A DNA stretch of 64,000 bases, taken from RUG695 sp050943135 (lineage in GTDB: Bacteria; Planctomycetota; Planctomycetia; Pirellulales; Thermoguttaceae). Positions 15,929 to 24,900 of the stretch are shown in pieces. A program made the translations under genes and the position numbers. Under the pieces are notes generated by a model that had not been told where the DNA came from, ran no database searches, and was given only the letters and a program-made list of their open reading frames with translations. The stretch lies in the NCBI GenBank assembly GCA_050943135.1, contig JBMNOP010000003.1:179967-243966 (forward strand). Reading direction: 5' to 3'. Numbering within the stretch: the first letter of the stretch is position 1; the number at the start of each line of letters is the position of its first letter.

Positions 15929-15939
15929 TCCTTCCTTGT
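15929..15939 (-). promoter_or_regulatory. CsrA-binding-like site in the autotransporter ribosome-binding region
   Basis: Read on the minus strand, ACAAGGAAGGA lies just before the autotransporter start. ACAAGGA agrees with the ACARGGA part of the CsrA consensus, with a second GGA 4 bases on. It coincides with the ribosome-binding site, where CsrA binding would block translation. This is a pattern match only. Confidence 0.45.
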
Positions 15940-16079
15940 TCGAACAGAGGACGTTGTCGGCACAAATCGAATGATTGACGACCTTTGCTTTCAAGTCCAA
16001 TTCCCTCGTATCCTGAAATTCCTAAACCTAAATTTTCTACTCCCTTAATCTTCTATATCGGAGCAGATCGCCGGAATAT

Positions 16080-16132
16080 TTGATAAAACCGTTAAATTTC
16101 TCTTAATTTTTCGTTTTTATCAATCCGTTAAA
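16080..16132. repeat. Inverted and direct repeats upstream of the autotransporter gene
   Basis: TTGATAAAA (16080-16088) and TTTTATCAA (16115-16123) are perfect inverted repeats. Each is followed by CCGTTAAA (16089-16096, and 16125-16132 after one extra base), forming a direct repeat 36 bases apart. The arrangement lies in the 370-base A/T-rich gap between the diguanylate cyclase and autotransporter genes, which holds no other gene. It looks like an operator or a structured leader; the ligand is unknown. Confidence 0.4.
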
Positions 16133-16295
16133 GTTTAACATTTCGGGGAAAAGGGATTAAAACAACGATCCGGAGGAAGAAAAAGAGTAGCGCGGTCGCG
16201 CCCGGGTGGCCGGAGAGCGCAAAAAGGAACGCCGTTTTAAGTCGGGAAGGAAAAAATGGCTCTCTCTTTCGAAAAACAAGGGGGTATCGAGCCGG

Positions 16296-17039
16296 TCAAT
16301 CGGCAAGCGTCTTTTTCATGGCGAGGAGTTTCGAGTCGGCACGACTCAGGGCGCTCGGGAGCGAGTCGCTGCCGCTGACACGCGTGATTCCGTAACTGAA
16401 TCCGAGCGTGATCCGTTCGTTTTCCGGCTCGGAATCGGGGTAGGAGACTTCGATGTACTGGGCGGCAAGGCGTTTTTGGAACTGCTGTACCCGCTTTTCC
16501 ACGATCTCCGGAGGACAATCGCAGAGAATCACGAACTCGTCGCCCCCGTAACGGGCCACGCAGTCTTCGGAGCGAAACGTATTTTTCAGAAGTGCTGCGA
16601 ATTGCAGAAGAACCTGGTCCCCGACCAGATGCCCATACTGTTCGTTGATCGGCTTAAACCGGTTCAAGTCGATGAACAGGAGGGTCAGATCGCTGTCGGC
16701 GGGACAACCGTTGTTTCGTTGGGCGAATTCCCGTTCGAGGCGGGCGCGCCCGAGCGTGCCGGTCAGGTAATCACGGTCTGCCCCCCTTCCCTTCTTCTCG
16801 CGAAGGATGTATCCGAGAAGATCCCCCGCCGGATTGTGAACCGGAGACATTTCGGCATTGGTCAGAGAGACCTGTTCGGCCGAAAAGTTTTTCCTGAACA
16901 GGATAGGATGCCGCTTCCGGTCGAGAAATGCGATGATCCCCCCCGAGACATCAAGAACAGCCTTTAAAAAAGAGAGGGCGTCTTCGCCGCTCATTCGGCA
17001 ATCCTCGGTAACCGAAACTTCTTTCAGCAGGTCCGTCAT
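16296..17039 (-). CDS. GGDEF domain diguanylate cyclase
   Basis: This 247-residue protein makes c-di-GMP from two GTP. The N-terminal 85 residues form a short PAS-like sensor segment. The GGDEF domain follows, with DLNRFKPINEQYGH (metal and substrate site) and an intact GGDEF motif at residues 165-169. The inhibitory I-site RSED (156-159) lies exactly 5 residues before it, so product feedback is expected. No membrane segment is seen, so it is probably cytosolic. A good ribosome-binding site (GGAGAGAAG) precedes the ATG. It lies upstream of the autotransporter gene on the same strand, 370 bases away. High c-di-GMP commonly promotes adhesion and biofilm, consistent with the neighbour. Confidence 0.93.
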   Translation of the reverse strand: MTDLLKEVSVTEDCRMSGEDALSFLKAVLDVSGGIIAFLDRKRHPILFRKNFSAEQVSLTNAEMSPVHNPAGDLLGYILREKKGRGADRDYLTGTLGRARLEREFAQRNNGCPADSDLTLLFIDLNRFKPINEQYGHLVGDQVLLQFAALLKNTFRSEDCVARYGGDEFVILCDCPPEIVEKRVQQFQKRLAAQYIEVSYPDSEPENERITLGFSYGITRVSGSDSLPSALSRADSKLLAMKKTLAD

Positions 17040-17194
17040 TCTTCTCTCCGTTCAGTAAAGCGAAAGCCGTGTTCTTAACGATGTTTTACAAAATCCTTGT
17101 TACACAAACCAGATCAGCGCCAGCACAGTACTTCCTAATTAAACCGAAATCAGAACAAGAATCAAGAATCCAAAACAAAAAATTCTTTTTTTTC

Positions 17195-17222
17195 TTGAAC
17201 CGAAGCGAAAAGAAGTTAAAAT
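17195..17222 (+). promoter_or_regulatory. Sigma70-like promoter of the flotillin gene
   Basis: TTGAAC (17195-17200) and TAAAAT (17217-17222) are 16 bases apart, with a predicted start near 17229. The 323-base A/T-rich gap between the divergent cyclase and flotillin genes holds only this promoter and the two leaders. Confidence 0.5.
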
Positions 17223-17362
17223 AAACAGAATAAATAACAAAAGTCAAATAGGGTGTGTCGGAAATCCTTTGTGCCGGGGAAATCATGCCGGCCCCATGAC
17301 CGTTATTCCGGAAACGCCGGCTCTGCCGTCGTTTGCAAATTCAAGATCGAGAGGGGTCACAG

Positions 17363-19087
17363 ATGTCTTTTTCACAGGTCTTTGATCAGACCGCGGGAAA
17401 CTATATCGCTATCGCGGCGATCCTTGCCACCTTTATCTTCGTTTCCATCATCGTCTTCTTTGTCAAGCGGTATCAGCGATGTCCGAGTAACAAGATCATG
17501 GTGATCTACGGACGTTCGGCCAGCGGAAAGACGGCCCAGTGTATCCACGGCGGGGCGAAGTTTATCATCCCGGTTCTCCAAGATTACGCCTTCCTGAATC
17601 TGGAACCGATGCAGATCGAAATCCCGCTCCGCGGCGCGCTTTCGATGGAAAATATTCGGGTCAATGTGCCGAGCGTCTTTTCGATTGCGATCGGTACCAC
17701 ACCGGAACTGATGCAGAACGCGGCGATTCGTCTCCTCGGTCTCCCCAAAGCCGCCATCGCCAAACAGGCCGAAGATATCATCTTCGGACAGTTGCGCCAG
17801 GTGATCGCCTCGATGAAGATCGAAGAGATCAACCGGGACCGCGAAGCCTTCCTGATGAATATCCAAACTTCGCTCGAACCGGAACTGCGGAAACTCGGGT
17901 TGGTCCTGATCAATGTCAATGTCACCGATATCACCGATGAATCGGGATATATCGAGGCGATCGGGCAGAAGGCTGCTTCCGAAGCCATTCAAAAGGCGCG
18001 CGGCGATGTCGCCGACAACGAGCGGATGGGGGAAATCCGGGTCGCCGAAGCTGAACAGCAGCGGGAGATCCAGGTTGCCAACGCCCAAAAGCTCAAGATG
18101 ATCGGAACCCGCGAAGCCGAACGGGAACAGGTCGTCCGAACCTCGGAAATCAATCAGGAACAGGCGGTACGTATTGCCGAACTCGAAAAGATCCGGATTG
18201 TTGGGGAAAAGTCGGCCGCGTTCCTCAAAGAGTCCGAGGTCAAGCAGGCGGAACGGGACATGCGTATCAAATTGGCCGACGCCGACGCTTCGGCCATCGA
18301 GGGCGAAAATAAGGCCAAGGCGGTCATCGCCAATTCCGACGCCGAACTGAAGGTGAGAGAAGCCGAAGCCTTCCAGCTCGGGGAAACCCGTAAACGTCAG
18401 GCCGAAGCGCTCGTGCTCGAAGCCGAGCATAAGGCGCAAACCCAGGCAGCCCTTGCCGAGGCCGCACGCGTCGAGGCCGAGCGGCGTGCCGAGCTGGAAG
18501 CTCCGGCGCGCGCCGAAAAGGCAAAAATCATCGTCGAGGCCGAAGCCGTGGCCGAACAGAAACGTATCGAGGCCGAAGGGGAAGCCAGGGCAATTTACGC
18601 CCGCCTCGAAGCCGAAGCCCGCGGTCAGTATGAGATCCTCGCGAAGAAGGGGGAAGGTCTCCGCGAGATCATCAACGCCTGCGGCGGCGCCAAAGAGGCG
18701 TTTCAGATGATGATGCTCGATCACTTCGACGAACTGGTCAATGCCAGCGGCAAAGCGATTTCCGGGATCAAGTTCGATAAGGTGGTCGTTTGGGACGGTG
18801 CGGGCGGTTCGGACGGGAAAACCGCGACCGCGAACTGGCTTCATCAGATGTCGAAAACCCTCCCCCCGATGCTCGAGGTGATGAAAGAGATCGGCGGCAT
18901 CGAATTTCCCGATGTTCTCAGTAAAATCAAGACCGAACGCGAGACGCCGCAAAGCGCGAGCCCTTCCCCGGCAACGTCTGATCCGGTCGCGGAACCGGCG
19001 CTTTCCGAACCGGTTCCGGAGACAACGCTCCCCGAACCGGCACCCGAGTCGAACGATACGCCGAGCGATACACCGGAAGAAGGATAA
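17363..19087 (+). CDS. Flotillin-like SPFH domain membrane protein
   Basis: This 574-residue protein resembles bacterial flotillin (FloT/YuaG), a scaffold of ordered membrane microdomains. It has one membrane helix near residues 14-36 (YIAIAAILATFIFVSIIVFF), an SPFH/band-7 domain to about residue 220, and a long Glu/Ala-rich coiled coil (about 220-440, with many EAE and AEA repeats) used for oligomerisation. The C-terminus adds a Pro/Glu-rich tail from about residue 530 (repeated EPAL/EPVP/LPEP units) that common flotillins lack. ATG 17363 was chosen because GAGGGG lies 7 bases before it. No NfeD-like partner gene is adjacent. A strong hairpin follows the stop. Confidence 0.9.
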   Translation: MSFSQVFDQTAGNYIAIAAILATFIFVSIIVFFVKRYQRCPSNKIMVIYGRSASGKTAQCIHGGAKFIIPVLQDYAFLNLEPMQIEIPLRGALSMENIRVNVPSVFSIAIGTTPELMQNAAIRLLGLPKAAIAKQAEDIIFGQLRQVIASMKIEEINRDREAFLMNIQTSLEPELRKLGLVLINVNVTDITDESGYIEAIGQKAASEAIQKARGDVADNERMGEIRVAEAEQQREIQVANAQKLKMIGTREAEREQVVRTSEINQEQAVRIAELEKIRIVGEKSAAFLKESEVKQAERDMRIKLADADASAIEGENKAKAVIANSDAELKVREAEAFQLGETRKRQAEALVLEAEHKAQTQAALAEAARVEAERRAELEAPARAEKAKIIVEAEAVAEQKRIEAEGEARAIYARLEAEARGQYEILAKKGEGLREIINACGGAKEAFQMMMLDHFDELVNASGKAISGIKFDKVVVWDGAGGSDGKTATANWLHQMSKTLPPMLEVMKEIGGIEFPDVLSKIKTERETPQSASPSPATSDPVAEPALSEPVPETTLPEPAPESNDTPSDTPEEG

Positions 19088-19122
19088 GCCGACGAAAGCG
19101 ACTCACGGCGCGAATTGTCAAC

Positions 19123-19160
19123 CGCGGGGGAATCGGACCTCTGGGCCCGATTCCCCCGCG
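19123..19160. terminator. Bidirectional terminator hairpin
   Basis: CGCGGGGGAATCGG (19123-19136) pairs perfectly with CCGATTCCCCCGCG (19147-19160), a 14-bp stem with a 10-base loop, midway between the convergent flotillin and flavodoxin-like genes. No T-run is present on the plus side. Confidence 0.7.
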
Positions 19161-19186
19161 CTCTGTCAAGATATACGCCGTGACCG

Positions 19187-19807
19187 TTACCTGATAAAAT
19201 TCGTGGATGTAACCTCTTCCTTTTCCGGAAGGGGAATCTTCGACTGATCGAGCGTTTTGAGCAGGTAGGCCATGTTCCGGGCCAGGGTACGCATCGTCTG
19301 CAACCCTTCGAGGTCTTGGGCCACTTCTTCGGGATCGAATCCGTGGGTGGAATTCCAATATTGAGAGGAAACGACCGGCATCTGAAGGATCGTAAAATAC
19401 TTGTTCAGACGGTCGAACGTCGCGCTGGCTCCGCCGCGGCGACAATTGACGACACACGCCGCGGGTTTGTGTGCCAAGAATTCCCCGGCCGAGAAGAAGA
19501 TTCGGTCGAGGATCGCACAAAGCGAGCCGGGAGGCCCGGCATAATAGACCGGCGCACCGATGATGATACCGTCGCAGGCCTTGATTTTTTCTCGAAGGGT
19601 CAGGTAGAGCTCGTCCTGAAACAGACAACCCCGCGCCCCCTCTTGGCGACAAGAGAAACAACCGGTACACCCTTGGATCGGTCCGGAACCGATATGAAAA
19701 ATTTCGGCCGAGACGTCGCAGGCGCGAAGCGTTTTCGAGACTTCGGAAAGGGCGGTAAAGACCGCTCCGTTTTGGTGAGGACTTCCGTTCACGAGGAGGA
19801 CATTCAT
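19187..19807 (-). CDS. Flavodoxin-fold NAD(P)H-dependent FMN reductase (iron-sulfur flavoprotein-like)
   Basis: This 206-residue FMN-binding reductase opens with NVLLVNGSPHQNG, the phosphate-binding loop. It carries CTGCFSC near residue 48, the compact cysteine motif of iron-sulfur flavoproteins and related FMN oxidoreductases. GAPVYYAGPPGSL near residue 84 contacts the flavin. The substrate is not predictable. It follows the hydrolase fusion gene with only 13 bases between them, so the two are probably co-transcribed, though no shared pathway is obvious. A strong terminator hairpin lies just beyond the stop. Confidence 0.85.
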   Translation of the reverse strand: MNVLLVNGSPHQNGAVFTALSEVSKTLRACDVSAEIFHIGSGPIQGCTGCFSCRQEGARGCLFQDELYLTLREKIKACDGIIIGAPVYYAGPPGSLCAILDRIFFSAGEFLAHKPAACVVNCRRGGASATFDRLNKYFTILQMPVVSSQYWNSTHGFDPEEVAQDLEGLQTMRTLARNMAYLLKTLDQSKIPLPEKEEVTSTNFIR

Positions 19808-19820
19808 TCTCTTTTTCCTT

Positions 19821-21701
19821 TCATTGCGATTCTTTCGGTGTATTGTTAAGAAACTCGAACATTTTCGGAAGTGCCGAACGGAAGAAGACCCAGTTGTGTT
19901 CCCCTTCGCGAACCCGCAGGTCGACCGAAAAACCGCGCTCTTTCATCAGGTTGTACAGGAGCCTGTTGCCGCGGAGCAGGATGTCTCGGTCACCGCAGTC
20001 GAGGTAGAAACGGGTGTTCCGCTTGTATTCGTCGGGAAACCAACGGGCGAGACGAAAGATGTTGGTCTCTTCGGCATACTCGGCGGAAGTTATCCCCTGA
20101 TCGCCCTTCTTCCCGGATGTTCGGACCTCTTTTCCCACGGCGGCGCTGATCGCGTAGCACGACGAAAAAAGTTCCGGATGACGAAGTGTCCAAAGAAGAG
20201 AACCGTACCCCCCCATCGACAGGCCGGCGACTGCCCAGTTTTCCCGTCCGGGAGCGGTACGGAACCTCTTTTCGATTTCCGGAATCAGTTCCCGAAGCAT
20301 AAAGTCTTCGTAGCGCTCCCCCCCGTCGGGATTGTTGCGATACCAAGTCAGTTCGGCATCGGGACAGACGATGATTCGTTTCGCTTCGGGGCATCTCGAA
20401 AAGGATTGATCGGCATATTCCCTGAGCTGCCCCTGCTGAGGATTGATCCAAGTGGTGTGGTCGTCGGACGCGCCATGAAGCAGGTAGAGCGTCTTCCAGG
20501 GGCCGCCGAAGGTCAGGTAGTTCTTCGGCAGGTAGACGGTGTAACTGACCTCCCGGCCGAGAACCTCGCTTTGAATTTTTTGGTCTTCGAGAAGATGACT
20601 CGGCGAGGCCCCCGGTTTCGCGACCAGGGACGACGTGATCCTTTGGAGGTTCTCTTGCGCCTCGGGATTTTCATCGATCGGCCCGTCCGAGAGCACGGCG
20701 GGTAAGAGATGTTTCCAGTAGAGGTTCAGGATCGGCTGGTAGTCGTTGCAGTCGGCGGTCGAGGCGATCACCATCTCTTTGTCGGGGATCATCACGCAGA
20801 ACTGGCAGTACATTCCGTCACCGCGGTAAATGTTATGACGGCATCGCCAAAATTGAAAGCCGTATCCCTGGCACCAGTCGTTCTCGGGATCGTCGCCGTT
20901 CGAAACCTGCTTTTGGGTCGCCTGCTCAAACCACTCTTTCGGCAAGAGCTGTTTGCCGCCCCACTGGCCCTGATCGAGGACGAACTGCCCGAATTTCGCG
21001 ATATCTTCGGTATACATGAAGAGACCTTGGCCCCCGAGATTAACCCCGTCGGGCGAAGTTTCCCAGTAGGGACGCTTGATCCCGAGCGGTTCGAAAAGAC
21101 GGGGGGTCAGCCAGTCGAGCGCTGTCTGGCCGGTCGCTTTCTGCAAAATGGCCGAAAGCATGTGACTGCCGGGGGTGTTGTACAGGAAATGGCTTCCCGG
21201 CGCGTGCGGGACCGGATGCGCCAGGAACGCTTTGGTCCAGGTCCCTTCCCGGGGCCGCTCGACCTCATCGTCGTGCCCGCACGACATGGTCAGCAGAGAG
21301 CGGACCGTCATATTTTTCAGGTTCTCGGAAGCGTCTGCCGGAACCTCGTCCGGAAAATAGTCGATCACCTTGTCGTCGAGCGAAAGTTTTCCCTCGTTTA
21401 CGGCAAAACCGATGGCGGTCGAAGTAAAACTCTTCGTGAGCGAATAAAGAACGTGCGTCGTTTCGGCGGTGTGCGGCGCCCACCAACATTCGGCGATGAC
21501 CTTCCCGTGACGAAGGATCATCAGGCTGTTCATCGCGTCGAAGTTCTGGTCAAGTTCGGTAATGAGTGCCGCGATCGACTCGGTCGCAACGCCTTCGGCT
21601 TCCGGCTTCGAACGGGGAAGCGGCCCCCGGGCATCTTGCGCAAAGACCGTAACCGACACCAGAAAAAAGAACAAAGAAAAGAAAGAACCGCATCGACTCA
21701 T
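19821..21701 (-). CDS. Exported fusion: class C beta-lactamase-like serine hydrolase plus alpha/beta-hydrolase esterase
   Basis: This 626-residue exported protein has two hydrolase domains. Residues about 1-22 are a signal peptide (SFFSLFFFLVSVTVFA). Residues 35-350 resemble the class C beta-lactamase/DD-peptidase family, with SLTK at 87-90 as the nucleophile motif and YNTPG as a likely Tyr motif. Residues 365-626 are an esterase D/feruloyl-esterase-like alpha/beta hydrolase with the GLSMGG elbow (S495), CGDRD (acid) and EGEHNW (His). Both active sites look intact. The in-frame ATG at 21716 lies within the region of a GATAAT -10-like element, whereas ATG 21701 has GGCGGGG 8 bases upstream, so 21701 is preferred. 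Substrates could be acylated polysaccharide or cell-wall fragments; this is inference. Confidence 0.85.
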   Translation of the reverse strand: MSRCGSFFSLFFFLVSVTVFAQDARGPLPRSKPEAEGVATESIAALITELDQNFDAMNSLMILRHGKVIAECWWAPHTAETTHVLYSLTKSFTSTAIGFAVNEGKLSLDDKVIDYFPDEVPADASENLKNMTVRSLLTMSCGHDDEVERPREGTWTKAFLAHPVPHAPGSHFLYNTPGSHMLSAILQKATGQTALDWLTPRLFEPLGIKRPYWETSPDGVNLGGQGLFMYTEDIAKFGQFVLDQGQWGGKQLLPKEWFEQATQKQVSNGDDPENDWCQGYGFQFWRCRHNIYRGDGMYCQFCVMIPDKEMVIASTADCNDYQPILNLYWKHLLPAVLSDGPIDENPEAQENLQRITSSLVAKPGASPSHLLEDQKIQSEVLGREVSYTVYLPKNYLTFGGPWKTLYLLHGASDDHTTWINPQQGQLREYADQSFSRCPEAKRIIVCPDAELTWYRNNPDGGERYEDFMLRELIPEIEKRFRTAPGRENWAVAGLSMGGYGSLLWTLRHPELFSSCYAISAAVGKEVRTSGKKGDQGITSAEYAEETNIFRLARWFPDEYKRNTRFYLDCGDRDILLRGNRLLYNLMKERGFSVDLRVREGEHNWVFFRSALPKMFEFLNNTPKESQ

Positions 21702-21844
21702 CGTACACCCCGCCATATTATCTGTTTCGTGGAAAAATTTTCATTAAAACCGACCAATTTCACCCTTCCATTCTAAAGAAAAAGGCTCCCCGAAACAAGG
21801 GCCACGATCGGCACGATAACCTTGGCACCCCTTCGCAAAGAGAC

Positions 21845-21872
21845 TTGAAAAAACGGGGTCTGCTGGCATAAT
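21845..21872 (+). promoter_or_regulatory. Sigma70-like promoter of the metalloprotease/dockerin gene
   Basis: TTGAAA (21845-21850) and CATAAT (21867-21872) are 16 bases apart, with a predicted start near 21879 and a leader of about 50 bases. Confidence 0.5.
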
Positions 21873-21929
21873 AAGGTTCGGTGTCGTTTCCCAACGCTTT
21901 TTCAAAAGAATCGAGGATCCGGAGTTTCG

Positions 21930-24900
21930 ATGAGTCTGCCTAAACCGATACAAACCCGCCTTTCGTCCTTCCTGGGACGTTCTCCTCTGAAAAAGCGCTC
22001 TCCGCGCAGCGGGCGGCGCATGAACGTCGAACAGCTCGAAGAGAGGCATCTTCTGGCGGTGGCCGCCGGTGCGTTTTCGCCGGAGATTCCCGCGCTCTTC
22101 GATTCAACGATGGTAACCGCTGCCGAGGTCATGGCGACGCAACAGGCGATCGACCCCGTGGCGCTGAACAGCAAAGTCGATTCCCTCTACGCCATTCACC
22201 TTGATTTCGACGGGCACACCACCTCGAACACCAATTGGAATCGCGTCTATACCGACGGCGCCGACATCGTCAGCCCACGTTTTACCCTCGACGGTGACAC
22301 GTCCAAAACGTCTTTTACCGCTGCCGAAACCGCCGCCATCTACGAGATCTGGCTTCGGGTCGCCGAAGACTTCATGCCGTTCGACGTCAATGTGACGACG
22401 GTCGAACCGGCCGCGGAGGTTTTTGAGGCCGGGCGCGCACAACGTGTCGTCATCGGGGGGTCTTGCTATGATTGGTACCAAGGGGCGGCGGCGGGGATCT
22501 CCTGGCTCGGTTCGTTCAGTAAAAACCAGGATGTGCCAAACTTCGTCTTTTCCGAAGTCCTCTACGGAAGCCTCAAGTATATCGCCGAGACGGTCACTCA
22601 CGAGATGGGGCACGCCCTCGGGCTCAATCATAAAGGGAATTCCCAGGTCCCCGGTCAGTCCGAATACTACCAGGGAACCAACGGCTGGGCCCCGATCATG
22701 GGGACGGCCTATTATCAGGAACTCACCCAGTGGAGCAAAGGGGAATATTACGGTGCAAACAGTACCGTCGACGAGCTCGCGGTGATTACCACGAATAACG
22801 GATTCGGCTATCGGGACGACGATCACGCCGACTCGTTTGACGGGGCTACGGTCCTGACGATCACCGACGCCGCCGGAATGATTTCCGGGATCATCGAGCG
22901 GAATACCGATATTGACTGTTTCGTTTTCGAATCGGACGGCTCGCCACTCAGTTTTCTGGTCGGCGGAATCACCGGCCTGACGAACCTCGACACCCTGGTG
23001 AAAATCTATTCCGAAGATCGGCAGCTCCTGCACGTCGATGACCCGGCCGATCGCCTCGACGTGGAATTCCTTTTTACCGGAGGGGCGGGAACCTACTACA
23101 TCACCGTCGAAGGGACGGGGCTCGAAACCGATTGGTCGGGGATCTATTCCGATTACGGGAGTCTCGGGGGGTACACGATCCGGGTCGGGTATCCCGAAAG
23201 TCTCGTCGTCACCACGCTCGACGACACGATTGTTGACGACGGGGACCTCTCGCTCCGCGAGGCGATCCTTTTCGCGTTGGATCGAACCACGATCCTTTTT
23301 GACGAATCGCTCGCAGGGGGCGTGATCACCCTCGGCGAAGGGGAAATTCAAGTCAACCGCGCTATCCGGGTCGACGCCTCGGCCATCGGAGGAATCACCA
23401 TCGACGCCCAAGGGCTGTCCCGCGTTTTGGAGGTGACCGGAAGCGCCACCCTCGTTGGACTGACCGTCACCGGCGGGGCCGAAACGACCAGGGGTGCCGG
23501 GATCTACAACACGGGAAACGTCACGCTCATCGACTGCGTCCTGAGAGAAAACATTGCCTCGGAACATGCCCACCACCTTGTCGGCGGGGGGGCGATCTAC
23601 AACGACACGGGGGCAACGGCGAGCCTGATCGATTGCGAACTGACGGGGAACAAGGGGAATTTCGGCGGGGCAATCTATAACGTCGGTACGCTTCTTCTCG
23701 ATCGAACCATGATTTCCGGTTCCGCCGCCTGGCAATGGAACGGCGGGGCGATTTATAACCGGGGAACCGTTCTCGGCACCGACTCTTGCTTTTCCGGAAA
23801 CCAAGCGAAAGACTATTCCGGATCAATCGTCGGCGGGGGGGCGATCTACAATGCCGAAGGGGCCGAGGCTTCTTTCACGGCGACCGAGTTTCTTCAAAAC
23901 ATCGGAACGTTCGGCGGGGCGATCGTCAATTTCGGAACCTGCGCGCTCGATACGGTGTTGATGGACGGGAACACCATCTCGAGTTACCGTGGCGGGGCGG
24001 TCTACAATTATGCGCAACTGTCCGTAACCAACAGCACCTTTTCGGCCAACATTGCCCCGGCCGCGGAAAGCCTTCTGGTCGGCGGCGGGGCGATCTACAA
24101 CGCGCAAACCGGAACCGCGACGATCACCCAATCACTCTTCCACGACAACGCGGGGAATTTCGGCGGGGCGATTGTCAACGCCGGACAGATGACCATCACC
24201 GCCTCGACCGTGGCACGCAACTACAGCAATACACGGGACGGGGGCGGAATCCTGAATGCCGGAACCCTGGAGATTACCAACACCCTGCTCGCCGAAAATG
24301 TTTCCAACGAGAGTCATCCCGACCTTTACGCCTACGCCGGAACCGTTACCGGTTCGTATAACCTCTCCTCGTTCGCCGACTGGGGCGAAGGGGCCGGAAA
24401 CATCGTCTGGACCGGCGAGGGTCTCTTTCTCGATTCGGGGGAAAACCCGTTCACCCCGGCGCCCGGTTCGGCTGCGGTCGATGCCGGTTCAAACGCCCTG
24501 GTCCTTACCGAAACCGATCTTGCGGGGAATACCCGGATCTATAACCTTGCGGTCGATATCGGTGCGCTCGAATATTGCGGTACCGTTCCGAGAACGTTGC
24601 CGGCTCCGACCATCACCGCCGTGGTTTCGGCGGGCGGAAAGAGCCAGACGGTCCGTTGGTTACCCGTCACCGGTGCGGTAAGTTATCAGGTTTCGGTTCT
24701 CTGCGGAGGCATCACACAGACTTACACGACGGAAGGGCTTTCGCAATGGTTCGACAACCTAACCTACGGAGCGGAGGCCGTCTACACCGTGCGGGCGATC
24801 GGGGACGGTTTGACGACCGTCGATTCCGGGCCCTCGGAATCGTACGCCCGCTGTGTCTCTCCCTGCGATATCGACGGGGACGGGTTCATCGGACCGGGCG

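Noticed and set aside
16206..16967. Plus-strand frame of 253 codons opposite the GGDEF gene
   Set aside because: Antisense shadow; the minus-strand frame has the complete GGDEF and I-site motifs.
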